DNA from: Bremia lactucae
Lineage: Eukaryota; Oomycota; Peronosporomycetes; Peronosporales; Peronosporaceae
Length of the DNA stretch: 64,000 nt
NCBI RefSeq assembly: GCF_004359215.1
Contig: NC_090613.1
Location: 3,405,191-3,469,190 of the forward strand
Direction of reading: 5' to 3'
Shown here: in pieces, positions 21,731-32,840 of the stretch
Layout of the letters: each line of letters begins with the position of its first letter
Position numbering within the stretch: the first letter of the stretch is position 1
Position numbers and translations under genes: made by a program
The notes under the pieces: generated by a model
Databases searched by the model: none
The model's input: only the letters and a program-made list of their open reading frames with translations
What the model was told of the DNA's origin: nothing

Positions 21731-22246
21731 TCAGCCGGACCGACTTATCTTGTTCGCTATCCACCGGCGATCCTCCAGCCAGAAGCGGTAGATTAATCCT
21801 CTCATCGTCAAAGCCATCATTCGTGAGTAGACGAGATGGCGGGATGGTACTATAAGGCCTTTTGTCGACCCGAGTACATCTCCTGTCGGTCATCTGAGGG
21901 GCGGGAATTCTAACAAAGTACAATTGCTCGCGACTGATCAGGTATTCTTGAGAGCATGTGTGAACCATTATTGCTACTTCCGGCGACCATTTCGTGTGGA
22001 GTGCGACTTATCATTAATTTTTTTCATGTCAATGACTTGTTTGTCTGTGCGGTCCCCGTCAATCGGAACAACTTCACAGTGATGTGTAGGATTAAGATCT
22101 CCAGATGCATCCACAACCATGTCTCCCAAACTAGTATCGTTGTCAGCAGTTTCATCAGCGGCCATATCGTCAACCTCTTGATCCTTATTCAAATCAGGTA
22201 CTCCCACCTTCATTTCGTCTGCTTCATCATAAAAAGTTTGCATCAA
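21731..22246 (-). pseudogene. Copia-2 integrase-RT linker
   Basis: The minus-strand frame 21974-22246 is strongly acidic and Asp/Asn-rich (NKDQEVDDMAADETADNDTS), as is usual between integrase and RT in copia. The rest (21723-21968) has no recognised motif. Confidence 0.5.
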
Positions 22247-22415
22247 GCAATAGGTTCACTTAAAACAACGTCATATTTGTACCACGAAGGAGGCCTCTCG
22301 TTTAGTGTAACGGATCTAGTCATGACCAATTGTTCACTCGCCAGATCCCACACTCAGTACGCTCTTAAAGCTTCCGACTACCCAAGAAAAATGCACTTGT
22401 TTGCCTTGCTGTCCC

Positions 22416-22960
22416 TTAAGTTCGCTTGCAATCCTCCACTCGTATATATCTAGTCGAACCAAGGACTCGAATATGACGTAAGTCTGGCTTCGACCCATGC
22501 AGCGTTTCAAATGGACTAGTGTTGAGTCGCGCAGTATTCGGAATTCGATTGATGGTGTAGGCAGCCCGCCATAATCGCCTCACCCCACCAAAAACGATCA
22601 CTTTCCATGTGGTGCATCACTGAGCGGGCCGTCTCGACTAGAGTTCATATCATCCTCTCTGCTTAGCCGTTTTGTTAAGGATTTTACGGCACGCTTGTCT
22701 AAAAAATAAAACTTTGCTGCTAGCAAGTATATGTAGACAAATTGACTGTAGTCGTCGATAAATGTGAGTACATATGGAGTTCCACCCTTCGACTTCGGGT
22801 TCATAGGTCCCATAAGATCGGTGTGGACAATCTCAAGTGGTCGACTTGTTTGAAATTCACTTCTCAAGTATGACTGAACGGGCTGTTCGTCATTTTCCCG
22901 CGTGCACATCCATCACATACACCGCCATCAGATGCAACAGCTCTCGAAATGCCATCGCAA
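22416..22960 (-). pseudogene. Copia-2 integrase
   Basis: The catalytic core begins RPLEIVHTDLMGPMNPKSKG, then PYVLTFIDDYSQFVYIYLL. The C-terminal part is RLWRAAYTINRIPNTARLNT followed by SPFETLHGSKPDLRHIRVLG. The middle with the second Asp and the Glu is out of frame or lost (SREDDMNSSRDG). Confidence 0.75.
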
Positions 22961-23302
22961 GACTTCAACGCTTGCATGTTTTTGTTTGTAGCTACATGAA
23001 CTAGGCGAGCCTGCGATAGCCCACTAGTGCCATTTATCCCACCACTCTCTCAGCCTTGTGTGCCTCTAATGTAACATGTTGTGTCACATTCCACGCAAAC
23101 AGCTTTCCCACTCATTTAATTACTGCTACAGTCATGTAGTCGCTCATCAAAACTGCTCGATTGCGCACAAACTGAACAAGCACGCCTCGGACTGCAATGC
23201 TGCTACAGACACAAGTTTCTTGTCTAGCCCAGACACATGTAACACCTCCGTAAACTTCGCTGTGCGACCATTCTCGAGTATAAATCGTACTGTGCCTGTT
23301 CC

Positions 23303-24160
23303 TTATGCCTTCAACTGCTGTCCATTCGTCACAGTGATGTAAATTGAGGTGCTTAAATCTTTGTCTTGCACAAATTCACGTTTGCCGTCAGTCATATGAC
23401 GACTTGCCCCACTAACCAGCAACCAAGTCGAACTCAAATTTGATGTGTCACTGAAGGTTGAAAAAACAAATTCACCCCCAGGTCTCGACGGTGTCACGTT
23501 AATACACTGCGATCGTTGCTGTGCGTCCCGCCCACATCCAAAGTACATACCTTGAAAATTCGCAGTAGCCTTTTCTCTTCTAGAAGATTGGTTACAATCT
23601 CGATTTTCTTCTTGTCCAAGGTTTCCTCGGTTACAATGGAAGCGTCCCGTTCAGTACGCTGAACCTTTGCCTTGAAAGCAGTTTCCTTCTTATCTCGCTC
23701 TGAAGGTGTCATACTCTCGGCGGTGCATCTCTTTTGGGTCCAGCAGCGTCACATTGCTGTGCGCCTTAACGCATTATATCATCATATTCAGATAATAAAC
23801 TTCTCAGAGGTAAAATTAGCCGTTCATCATCATCCATGCTGTCACCGACAGCCCTGAGCTTTACACAGCTCATTAAACTTCAGTAGATGATCCATAAGAC
23901 TCGCACCAGTCTCCATCACAGATTCATATAATTTCTCCCGAAGTTGCACTCGGTTGTCAAGAGTTTGCTTTGCAAAGGACGTCTTCAGAACCTCCCAAGC
24001 CTCAATAGTGGACTCAGATTCCCGAATCGTGCACTGATAGGTTGGAGAGAGCAGCTTCACCAGTACAGCCAGAGCCTTCATATAGGTGAGTTGCCATCCG
24101 GGTTCTCCCGCAGCACTGTTGGCTCTGAGTTAAACAACACGTGATCTAAAGGATCCTTGC
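23303..24160 (-). pseudogene. Copia-2 gag and protease
   Basis: Gag (23842-24081) has the UBN2-type block STIEAWEVLKTSFAKQTLDN followed by RVQLREKLYES. Protease (23303-23548) has SSTWLLVSGASRHMT, where the catalytic Asp of W-x-x-D-S-G is Val, so it is inactive. 23494-23712 is the region around the missing zinc knuckle. Confidence 0.7.
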
Positions 24161-24209
24161 GAGCGAGTGTCATGCGTGCATTACTCGCGGGCAAAGATCT
24201 TTTGGATCT

Positions 24210-24342
24210 GGGATATGAGCCCAAGTACGTTGGCTTCCAATGACATCCTCACGGATGACAAACACTTTATGTAAGGATGCAAAGAAAGAAGATGTCATCC
24301 GTGAGGATGTCATTAAAAGCCACCGTATTTGGGCTTATAACC
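24210..24342. repeat. Fold-back in the Copia-2 leader, including the primer-binding site
   Basis: Two arms of about 50 bp (24210-24259 and 24293-24342) are reverse complements with about 7 mismatches, around a 33-base loop. The arm next to the LTR begins GGGTTATAAGCCCA on the minus strand, the primer-binding site; the opposite arm carries TTGGGCTCATATCCC, which resembles the tRNA-Met anticodon arm itself. It could be a leader hairpin or an inserted fold-back element. Confidence 0.75.
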
Positions 24343-24344
24343 CA

Positions 24345-24535
24345 TAACTAAAGCTCAACTACTTATATGTGCACCAAAATGGAAAGTAGAATCAAGCGTT
24401 AAACTACTACTAAAATGAATGTATAAATTCCTTCCATAAATTGTTTTTTAATCCAGATCATTCGAAAACCACTGCCCATGCAAGTTGCCCTTTTGACGAG
24501 AGGCACATCACTGTCGTAATTCGTGATCCTCTACA
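24345..24535 (-). repeat. 5' LTR of Copia-2
   Basis: About 191 bp, TGTAGAGGATCACG... on the minus strand, matching 19946-20134. Confidence 0.75.
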
Positions 24536-26563
24536 TCAGCTCCGTCAATTTTTACAAGCCAAAAGAGATTCACATTGGTGAAATTTTCTTAAAGTTAAAT
24601 TACGCGTCCCTTTGTACTGCTCTTTTTAATGTTCAGCGAACGCTATTGTCTTATATGCGTCTATGATTGCAATACAGTCGCTTACAAATTCCATATCTGA
24701 GCCTTTCGGCGGAGTTAAAATCAATGACAGCGGCACTCTGCGGTATCAACGATGCTTTATAAGTAATGGTGTGCAGCCAATTCAGGCATGCACAGCATTA
24801 ACGATTTTAAAATTTCATTGGCGAAAGTTTACATCATCAGTCTCAGGAGTATGAATGTTGGGATTAGTACGCAAACAACATTTAAATCACGATAACCTTA
24901 TCTATCTGAACACCCGGATGCGGATAATTGGCTGTCAAAATATCGGTACGACGATCTACCAGTCTTAACCGCTGACGCCTAAAGGCTGCTGTAAAAGAAG
25001 CATTTTTCGGGAAAGAGTCATTAGCACAAGAAAAGCGTTCTTTGCATTCAGGAAAGCGGCTTCGGAGCGTCTATCGTGTATAGACTATGTGCCAACTGTG
25101 CTTTCTGTTCGTTATGCTCAGACAATAAACCAAACTAGCGCGCATAGTTTACCGTTGTTACCTTTTGCTAAAACATGCTTAAGTCCTAGTACTTATGAAA
25201 TTACGCCAGCCGGTGAGAGCAGGCAAAGTTACCAAAAGTGTAGCACGCCTTGACCCGTTGGCAAATTTAACAGATAGTATTTAATGCAGCCACAACTACA
25301 TGCATCTTGCCGCCAATTGCATCACTTCGTTTGCAAATGACCTCCCAAATACGTGTCGAGGTTTCATTAAGTTTTAATTAGATTTGCTTGAGCAGATTCC
25401 TTGGCAGATACGACGATGTGTCTGAGCACGGAACCGTTCTTGTAAGCCATGATACGTATCCAAAAGTTCCATTTAAATATACTTTGACAGTACGTTCTTG
25501 TGAAATTTCGAGTTTAGATTCTCGGTCAATAAATGCATGATGAATTTTGAAAAGCCGATTTTCTCTTAACAGTTAGACACACCGTCCAAACATAATTAAA
25601 TTTCACTTTTTTTCGTTTCATTAAAACGGTCCCAGAACAACTGCTAGGTGCTTTCACGAACTTCTTGCACAGCTATTATCATTTTAGTGCGCAACTTTAG
25701 CTTCGAAACGCAGTCGAAGATTGTGAAGTAGCCACTTAGTTTTAAATATACAGAGGCCTCCATGCTCTTAGCTATTAAAGGGTCAAACTCCGCGCTCATC
25801 TTGTCTCACTCTGATAGCCATAGTTGGTATGGCTGCTCACCTTCACACTCCGCAAGTACCGGCTTGCCAAATGTCAAGCAGACATCTTATTGGGAAAAGG
25901 TAATAGATATAGTATTATGTACTGTGCATGATCTGGCTTTTTAAAGCTTTAAGAGCACATGCTTCAAGGTATCGGAAAGTTTATGGCCGAGGCCGGCACA
26001 ACATTTCTCAATCACGCCACTCATCGTTTGATTGTATTTTACCTGAGACCATTAACATAATAATACGGTCTTCGACGCTTATGAACAATGCGTTCTGTCA
26101 TGTAGTTCAAGGTTAATTACTATTGATTAGGTGCGATTGTTGAGACAAGCATATTAAAAACGAAATTACATTTCCTATCCAGGGCTAGCGTCATAGAGGT
26201 CTACACTCAATCTCAGTTGGGCCCAATGGTGCAATTGATTCTTAAGTATAATTCTTACTTTCATCGAGGACTTTATCGAAATCAATGCTGTATCGTTACG
26301 TGAATTTCGAGTGCATTATTACGGGTGGACGCAAAGTAACTAACCACTTACGCATAATAATAAACATGAGCAAGCTGTTGAATCTTTTTTGGGCAATTAA
26401 GCGAACTGAAGGTTTGAAAGTCCTAAATCAGCCCGACATATTCATCGGGATGCGAAAGTACATTGGAGTCGCTAGCGTGGTCTCAAAAGAACTTAATATT
26501 CTACTCAAATTAAAATAAAACAGCAGCGCCATTTGTCCTTTGGTTATCAAAACCAAATCCCAT
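24536..26563. other. 2-kb stretch with no recognised gene
   Basis: No transposon or gene family was identified. On the minus strand about 25590-25890 there is protein-like sequence (EFDPLIAKSMEASVYLKLSG, then YFTIFDCVSKLKLRTKMIIA) broken by stops, possibly an old decayed coding region of unknown kind. Confidence 0.3.
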
Positions 26564-26957
26564 TCGTAACGTGGCGCACGGACTTGTACAGCTTCAGTAC
26601 AAGTCCACTTCGCCCTGTCTCAGTGCGAGTGGTGTCTCACGTCACTTCACGTACACTAGTACGTGCAGAGGGAGACTCTCTTTAAAACACTTGGTTTGAA
26701 GAGGGTAAATTTAAGACTGTAAAATATAATTAAATTAAGTTCTTCTTGTCTACTTAATACTTACTTGATTAGAAAGTAATACAAAACAATGTAATAAAGT
26801 CTTCTCTGTCTTTCTCTTTGCGCGCGTCCAGCGCTGACTGGACCGCGGAGAAAGTAGATATAATGGTCTACTTCTATTAATGGATAAGCTGTTGGGATCT
26901 TACCAGGTGAAGTAATATTCTCCAAATATTCTCTACCTTTTTGATAATATATCAATT
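26564..26957 (-). repeat. Truncated LTR of the Gypsy-A family, minus orientation
   Basis: Matches the LTRs at 40465-40901 and 58072-58509 in reverse, including the block with GCGCGCGTCCAGCGCTGACT. The outer end has CGTTACG instead of the terminal CGTTACA. The LTR 5' end is missing where it abuts a chromodomain fragment at about 26957. Confidence 0.8.
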
Positions 26958-27280
26958 ACAACCTCCTCCAAATCATGGGGGAAGCATTCGAGTTTGTCGA
27001 TCTTCGACTCTAGATCCGACACAGGGGTCGGATCTAATTTTCCCTCCTCCGCCACAACCATTGGTGGATTCCCACGGTGGTCAACGTTTCCTTGTGGAGC
27101 GTATCCGAAGCCACCGTGATGTGAAGGGGCAGCGAACGAGTTATCTTGTTCGATGGCGCGGTTATCCACCTTCACATGACAGCTGGGAGCCTCGTTCCCA
27201 GTTGATTGTTGACGTTGAGGGCCTCGTCCGTCAGTATGACGAGACCCATTCGATGGATAAAAAGGTCCATCGAAAATAAC
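26958..27280 (+). pseudogene. Gypsy-A-type pol tail with chromodomain
   Basis: The plus frame has GGQRFLVERIRSHRDVKGQR then TSYLVRWRGYPPSHDSWEPR, a canonical chromodomain (YLVRWRGYP..HDSWEP), ending QYDETHSMDKKVHRK and stop. It is homologous to 46110-46430. Its 5' part is cut at the LTR junction. In chromoviral integrases this domain binds modified histones. Confidence 0.85.
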
Positions 27281-28290
27281 GCACCCCTGGCGCATGTAAA
27301 TCGATTGCAAAACGTCAACCGCATCGCGCATCTTGATAGAGATGCTAGCCCTTCCCCAGGGCGAAGAAAGGGAATAAACATCCTCTTTTACTCGCTTCGT
27401 GTAGTCAACACAACACGGCCAGGGATCCCCCACGTGAGGCATGGAAGTCCTGCCTCACGTGACAACCGATGCAATTTATACTTTGCACCGGTTGGAGTTC
27501 GTTTCTTAAATTAAATGCGAATCGCGTTAAGTCTTTGAAGCCAGACTTCGCATCCAATGCCTTTGACATTGCGTCTGAACGCGGTCCAGGCTTGCATAAG
27601 CGAGACGTTATCTCGCTTATTGTTGCCACTATACCATCAGTGCTTAAAAAACATCGAGATAAGAGGCTTCCTCAGCGCGAACATTCTTCGCGCTGGGATC
27701 AAGGCCATGTAGCTTTGTCGCAATAAATAAGGGATATTTATTCTGATCAGAGTAGTCTTTCCAGAAAATCTATTAATTAGCTGTTCGGGCAGAAGCCGCG
27801 GCTTCTTCTCAGGGGCAAGACGAGTCATTTTAGTGTATACGATCCCCTGTGAGGTATCCACAGAAGCAGGGGTACCACAAGAACTTTTATTACGATGAAT
27901 TACGCCATCGTCATCACCACGCACAGAAATATGTGCGGGTGACGGCACGGGGGACGGTGCCGGCGATTAGGAATCATACTCATCGTCGGAACCGAGCATG
28001 CTGCAGCGAATGCTACCAGCACGTCTACTCGAATGAGCCCCCTTATTCGAAGGCTCATAGCCAGCCGCCTGACGATGATCAGGCGACTGTTCTGTTCTCC
28101 CAGAGTCGGCCATTTCGTCCGACTCGCATTCGTAGTCGACCTCCAAAGAAGGGTCGCATTGACGTGGTGTATCACCACGTGCACCCCGCAACATTTAGAG
28201 TTGCGGGAGGAGATGACACTACGGCAGACGGAACGTCTGCCGCAAGAGACAATAATGCGTCGCTCGCGGCTGCATGAACCGCAGCCGAAG
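27281..28290. pseudogene. Decayed gypsy-like coding sequence rich in short inverted repeats
   Basis: The first about 100 bases continue the post-chromodomain segment also seen at 46440-46500. Minus-strand 27637-27948 reads KMTRLAPEKKPRLLPEQLIN, closely matching KMSHLAPEKKPWLLPERLIN in Gypsy-E at about 51.0 kb, so part is a minus-strand gag-pol linker of a related gypsy. Both strands have long frames and the true coding strand beyond this is unclear. Perfect inverted repeats occur at 27431-27461, 27596-27620, 27673-27695, 28162-28180 and 28185-28207. Confidence 0.4.
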
Positions 28291-28720
28291 GCGCCTCACT
28301 ATTCGCATACCGCATGGTACCGTCGTTTGGTGCACGATACCGAATTTCCGACACATACAAGAAAAACGTCTGTTGACGTATTCCGTTCCGTTGTCTGTCC
28401 TGATACAATTGATCTTCTTGAAAAGTTAATTCTCCGTATGTGCTTTGTACTCGATGAAACGATCCCTTACTTCCGACTTGTTTTCGATATGGTATGCATA
28501 TTTCGAGAAATCATCGATAAATGTCACGACAAATCTTGATTCTTCTCGAGACACCGTTTCCATAGGTCCCGTGACATCACTGTGGACCAACCCTCCAACA
28601 ATTTCTTGGTTTTCACCTGTCTATAACGTAATTTCGGAAACGTCTTGACGGTCGCTTTGCCTATGATGCACCCTCTACAGATCTCGATATCATCTTAACC
28701 GCCTTGGTGCTTCATGATCT
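28291..28720 (-). pseudogene. Copia-3 integrase core
   Basis: The minus strand reads EIVGGLVHSDVTGPMETVSR followed by FVVTFIDDFSKYAYHIENKS and EVRDRFIEYKAHTEN. The first catalytic Asp is present (HSDVTGPM). The frame is lost before the second Asp and then the element ends. Confidence 0.75.
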
Positions 28721-28787
28721 TTAATCCATCGACGCAACTTGCCATACCCTGTACCATCTTCGTAGACAGGTGACCTAATCTTGCATG

Positions 28788-29237
28788 TCACACCTGTAGA
28801 GCAGCCGCTTCTGATTCGCCACTTGATATTTCCTCTTGATTGGTCTCTTCGCATATGATACCTGACTCAGCCGGACTGCAACCTAAGACGTACATCTTGT
28901 TTCGTCTTGGTATTGTACCAAGCACTTCCAGTGCCGATATAGACAGTAGCCTTCGTTCTACGCCCGGTACCAATAGTGTCTCTTCGATTCTGTTCACTTG
29001 TCCAGTCTTGAGTTGCATGCGCACTTTCCCAACACCTTTGCCCTTTACTTCGCTGCCATCTGCTATCATAATCATGATCGGGTCCGTCAATAAGTCTAAA
29101 TTCGAAAACTTATTTCTGTCGGGACACATATGGCTGTTTTCCCCACTGTCTAATATCCATCCTGCTGACGTCCGACTTGACAGCAGTAAATGCTCTCTTC
29201 TCCAGATCGCTCTGTCTCCACTTGTGCAGACTTGCAA
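28788..29237 (-). pseudogene. Copia-3 protease and pre-integrase region
   Basis: 149 open codons. The aspartic protease motif GWILDSGENSHMCPD is intact (D-S-G), followed by IMIADGSEVKGKGVGKVRM and LLVPGVERRLLSISAL, the conserved second half of copia proteases. Upstream, about 29240-29290, a knuckle remnant RKKYGHKRQDC is out of frame. Confidence 0.8.
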
Positions 29238-29331
29238 TCTTGACGCTTGTGTCCATATTTTTTACGTCGGTAAAATCTTCCCGAGAACTTTTCACCTCTT
29301 AAACTTGACCTCCCTTCATGTCGGCGCGGTC

Positions 29332-29952
29332 CTAAATCTTGTACTTGGAAGTATGCGTACTCTTCAGTGCGACTTCCTGGTGCTCTGTCCTCGTGATTCC
29401 ATCGTACTCCCGTCTCAGCGTTTCCTTTGCGTGAAATAGTGTTATGCCAGACATGTTGTCAATTATCTTGACGATGGGGTCATAGTCTCTCGTGGGACTA
29501 CCCAATAGGATGACCAAATGCTCCTCCGGTGAGATCCCTTGTTCGACAGCTTGCATAGTCATGCACAGCTATTCAAATCTTAGGAAGTGGTCCATGATGC
29601 TTCCTCCCTTGGCCAATTTATATCCATGTAGTTGCCATCGCTGCTGCACACGATTGTGCATACTTTATCGCAGGAAGAAAGATTTTAGTATGTCCCTCGC
29701 TTCTGCCGCTGTCTTCGCCGAGCGCACCATTGACTGAAGATTTGTGCTGATCATTGTTGACACAATCGCAAAGGCCTTCATGGCGTTGACTTTCCAAGTT
29801 GACGCAGTTGTGTCCCCTTCTTCTGGGGCTTTCATAGCGTGTAGATGCTCTAGCAATCCCTTCTTTTCCAGCCTCATCCTCGAGCTGAGCTCCCACACGA
29901 TGCAGTTATCTTCGCGGGGTATATCGCCCGCGTCAGGCGCGATTGGGCTCAT
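29332..29952 (-). pseudogene. Copia-3 gag
   Basis: Starts MSPIAPDAGDIPREDNCIVW and continues ELSSRMRLEKKGLLEHLHAM, then AFAIVSTMISTNLQSMVRSA, with a stop near 29665; the second half (29332-29562) has EEHLVILLGSPTRDYDPIVK and LRREYDGITR. It is the best preserved gag of this copia family in the window and confirms that the gag frame opens at the ATG in the primer-binding site. Confidence 0.8.
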
Positions 29953-29957
29953 AATCT

Positions 29958-30334
29958 TACGACTTTTGGCAGCAGCTATCGACGATTTCAAATGGAAACG
30001 CTTAGAAGAAGGTAAAATGATTAGTAAATTATTATCTAGCTAAGTCCTTAGTTCGTCTCGTTGTACTACTCTAAGCCTGTCGATATTTATTCTACGATAT
30101 CAGTAACAAAACGATGAGTCGATCCCATCGTTACACACAATCATGTAGTGTCGTCCTTGCCATATGGTCATCAGTATTAGGAACAATCGACATTACCAAG
30201 ATGGATTTGTGGTGTTGGCACTGCGAATGTCAGTCTGAAGGCTGTGAAGTAGCTTGTAGGCAGAACGGCGGGTTTCCTGGGACAGATCAAGCAAGGTAGA
30301 GGCACAATATTATATGTTTATCTTCTCGGACTTT
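29958..30334. other. Copia-3 leader and unassigned sequence
   Basis: 29958-30020 resembles 4640-4690 (GCTTAGAAGAAGGTA). The rest has no recognised feature; a 61-codon plus frame at 30114 is Cys-rich but has no known domain. Confidence 0.35.
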
Positions 30335-31550
30335 CTATGACTGCCTTCTTCTCTGCTGTAGCTCTTCGTTCCCTTTCTCCTCCTCCTGCACTGCGTCCAG
30401 AATCTCTTGATCATCGAGCTCTGGCTGAGCACTCTCGTCTACTTCGACACGGTTGAGAAGCTTCTCAATGGCCATCGGATTGCGAAGCGGCAGCTGTTTG
30501 AGCTTGGTTTCCAGGTCCTGTTTTAAAGCTCTCTCCTCCTTCTCACTCTCCTTCTCACCCTCAATGTTCTCCACTTCCTCCCTTGGCATGGAAACCGTGG
30601 CAGGCTTTGCAAACAGCCTGGTGTTGCTTAAGCTGTTCGTGATCGTGCTGGCCGAGATATCTGTCCAGGCAGAAAGAGACCAGCGCATGGCTGTAAGCTG
30701 GTCAACTTTGTAAATGTTGCCAACGTCGCCGTGTTTGTCGCAATGCAGAGCAGTGCTGAAGATGGTAGCGCCGGTTACGCTTCTTAAAAGCGGCAATTAT
30801 GCCGGCATCTATTGGTTAAACTTTCGAGTCGCGTTGGGCGGAATGGCTGAACCTTGACGTTGGTCAGCTGCAGGTCGTTTACAATGTGGGATTGTGCATT
30901 GTCGATGAAGAGGGGGGGGGGCTTTCTGCCTTGATACTATAGCACTTGTCAGATGTTTGAAAGATTTACAGGCCAATCCCTAGGCAAAAGGTTGCAAACA
31001 TACCTTCATAGCTTTGTCAACATTGAGAAGTCATTCTTTAGAACTGCCCAGTCATCTATGCTTTCAAGTTGCACCTGCAAAGGAATCCCACTTGCTCTCC
31101 TGTATCTTGTTGAAACATCGCGGTTTTTTTGGCTCGTCCGATGAAGAATGACTGGAGCTTATCAGACTCATCAGCATTCGCTGTGGAATCAACGGTGATT
31201 CATGTCGGTAGAACAGGTGTCAGTTTGTTAAATCAAGTTGAAAGACAAATGGAATTCAATTTACCTGGTCATTTTTGTGCCCCTCGACCTCTTTCTGAGG
31301 GATTTTCCTATCAGGTGTCATGCTGAAAAGTACCCAGATACCCAGAAGGCTACTGCCTCCTCCACCACTGGATACTGGACAAAGCGCTGACGCTTGGCGT
31401 TGAGGTTGCTAGAGTCCATTGCCTCCAGCTCAGCACGTTTCTTGATCAGATAAATGTTCTTGAGCGTACTTCTCACGGAACATTTTCGATTGGAGCCAAG
31501 TCGCTAGATGTATGGAGTAACTAGCGGGGGGCCAATATTGTGTTCACCTA
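30335..31550 (-). pseudogene. Pogo/Tigger-type DDE transposase with CENP-B HTH (decayed)
   Basis: On the minus strand, CSVRSTLKNIYLIKKRAELE followed by AMDSSNLNAKRQRFVQYPVV corresponds to a CENP-B-type DNA-binding N-terminus. Then a DDE-like part with FIGRAKKPRCF-like sequence and LFIDNAQSHIVNDLQLTNVK (the second catalytic Asp in FIDNA.SH), then VQPFRPTR. The tail (30335-30796) contains the downstream helix KVDQLTAMRWSLSAWTDISA, and a Glu/Lys-rich end. Frameshifts and stops break it, and a run of nine or more G at about 30911 sits next to the FIDNA box. No terminal inverted repeats were located. Confidence 0.7.
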
Positions 31551-32840
31551 GGACCCAGTCTCGGAAATGCACTTTGGTGCGGCCAGGTTCGCATATACCT
31601 TCACTTTAACTCGCGCCCAGCTTGTTTTGATATTGGCGTAGAGAAGGTTGACCAATTTCTATTATGGGGTCTGTGTATCGGGCGCGTTACTGGATTACTC
31701 CAATCGTCCGTCCTCAAGCACCCTACCACCGTCGATCCCGGCTCGTTATAAACTTGACTCATCTGCTGCTGAAAGTTGCAGGGGGAATTCTATCAGTAAT
31801 GCTATCGGCTCGAAGGCCAGCACCGTGGCGTGCGGAGCTCTGTCAAAGGGATTACGTTTGCTTTGAAATCTGAGTCATCCACTTCGACTGCTACTCCGAA
31901 GCGGAATGATCCCCGGACGATCCCATTTCTGCACCATGGTTTCTCCGACCTCAGGTGTCACATCAAATGGCTCTGTACCCACCGCGACTCAATATGAGTC
32001 TTCGGCGAAGGAGTTTCATTTTCCAAGGAATCGCAAGCGCGTTCGTGCCGGGACCTATGACACTACTGAACGGTCGTGTTGCACGCCAACTTCTTAGGAC
32101 GCCTTGGGTGATCTAGAGACTCAGCTTGGTATTTATGAATCTAGGGCTGATGATGACTATTCTGATGATCAGCTTGGGGTCGTTCACACACGTTTATCGC
32201 CGACGATTGATGACGCGGCGTCCGCTGCCAAATGCCCAAATTTTGGAACGCCGACAGACTTGTGACCCACGCTGGTTTAAACCAGACCGTCGGCGACCTG
32301 TATGCTAAATCTATTTCGGACATAAATTTCAAGCCGTCACGTAAAGAGGCGCTATGTGTTACTTACAGCACGAGTCGTATACGAGTTCATGACACCATCT
32401 TGTTCATTCATCGACGCGAATACGCTTCTTCAGTCAATTCTGGATGATCTTGATCCTGGCGCCACTCAGTAGGTTCATGCAGACCTAATGCAATCAGAGC
32501 CTGAACGTGGTCACCTTGACGAGACGTTGGGCCGAATGAAGGTCGATGACGACATCATCGACCTTCATTCGGCCCAACGTCTCGTCCAGGCTGCTAATCC
32601 TGATTGCTACAAGCCGTTCCGGTTAGCTTACGAGCGTTAAGCCTGTCTGATGATCAAAGTCCACTTGAGCGGACGACCCGAGCATTTTGACAGCTATACG
32701 GCAGCGACCACCGTGATGTGGTCAAAAATAACCATGCACTAGCGCTTTTCAAATTGCACTTTTGCTTTGACTCCAACGACCATCCGGAGTGATGGATGAT
32801 CATCGATTAATTTTGGCTTCCCAATTCAATGGATTGGTAC
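31551..32840. other. Unassigned sequence with a long palindrome
   Basis: Plus frames at 31648, 31906 and 32232 are short and shifted. Sequence such as LNQTVGDLYAKSISDINFKP (32270-32330) suggests a decayed protein, possibly the first ORF of the LINE that follows, but no domain is recognised. Confidence 0.3.
32518..32586. repeat. 69-bp inverted repeat with perfect 32-bp arms
   Basis: GACGAGACGTTGGGCCGAAT... (32518-32549) is repeated exactly in reverse complement at 32555-32586, with a 5-bp spacer CGACA. No mismatch in either arm although the surrounding sequence is decayed. Confidence 0.95.

Larger units (their letters stand above)
19946..24535 (-). mobile_element. Copia-2, LTR retrotransposon, minus strand, with assembly gap
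   Basis: A full-length but decayed copia element. LTRs are at about 24345-24535 (5') and 19946-20134 (3'), each beginning TGTAGAGGATCACGAATTACG on the minus strand. The 3' LTR is preceded by the purine tract GTGAAGGGGAG (20135-20145). Gag, protease, integrase, linker, RT and RNase H can be followed on the minus strand with many frame changes. 391 unknown bases lie at 20619-21009. Confidence 0.85.
28291..29957 (-). mobile_element. Copia-3, 5' half of a copia element, minus strand
   Basis: Gag, protease and integrase core of a copia related to Copia-1. It is cut at about 28290 inside or just after the integrase; no RT is present. The 5' LTR is not recognised. Gag begins M-S-P at 29952 inside a variant primer-binding site (GATTATGAGCCCA). 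Confidence 0.8.

Noticed and set aside
28840..29439. 199-codon plus-strand frame
   Set aside because: Opposite to Copia-3 protease and gag, which have intact family motifs.
30911..30920. Run of G near the transposase FIDNA box, and a similar G run at about 45344
   Set aside because: Looks like a homopolymer that could be a sequencing or assembly error; not treated as a biological signal.
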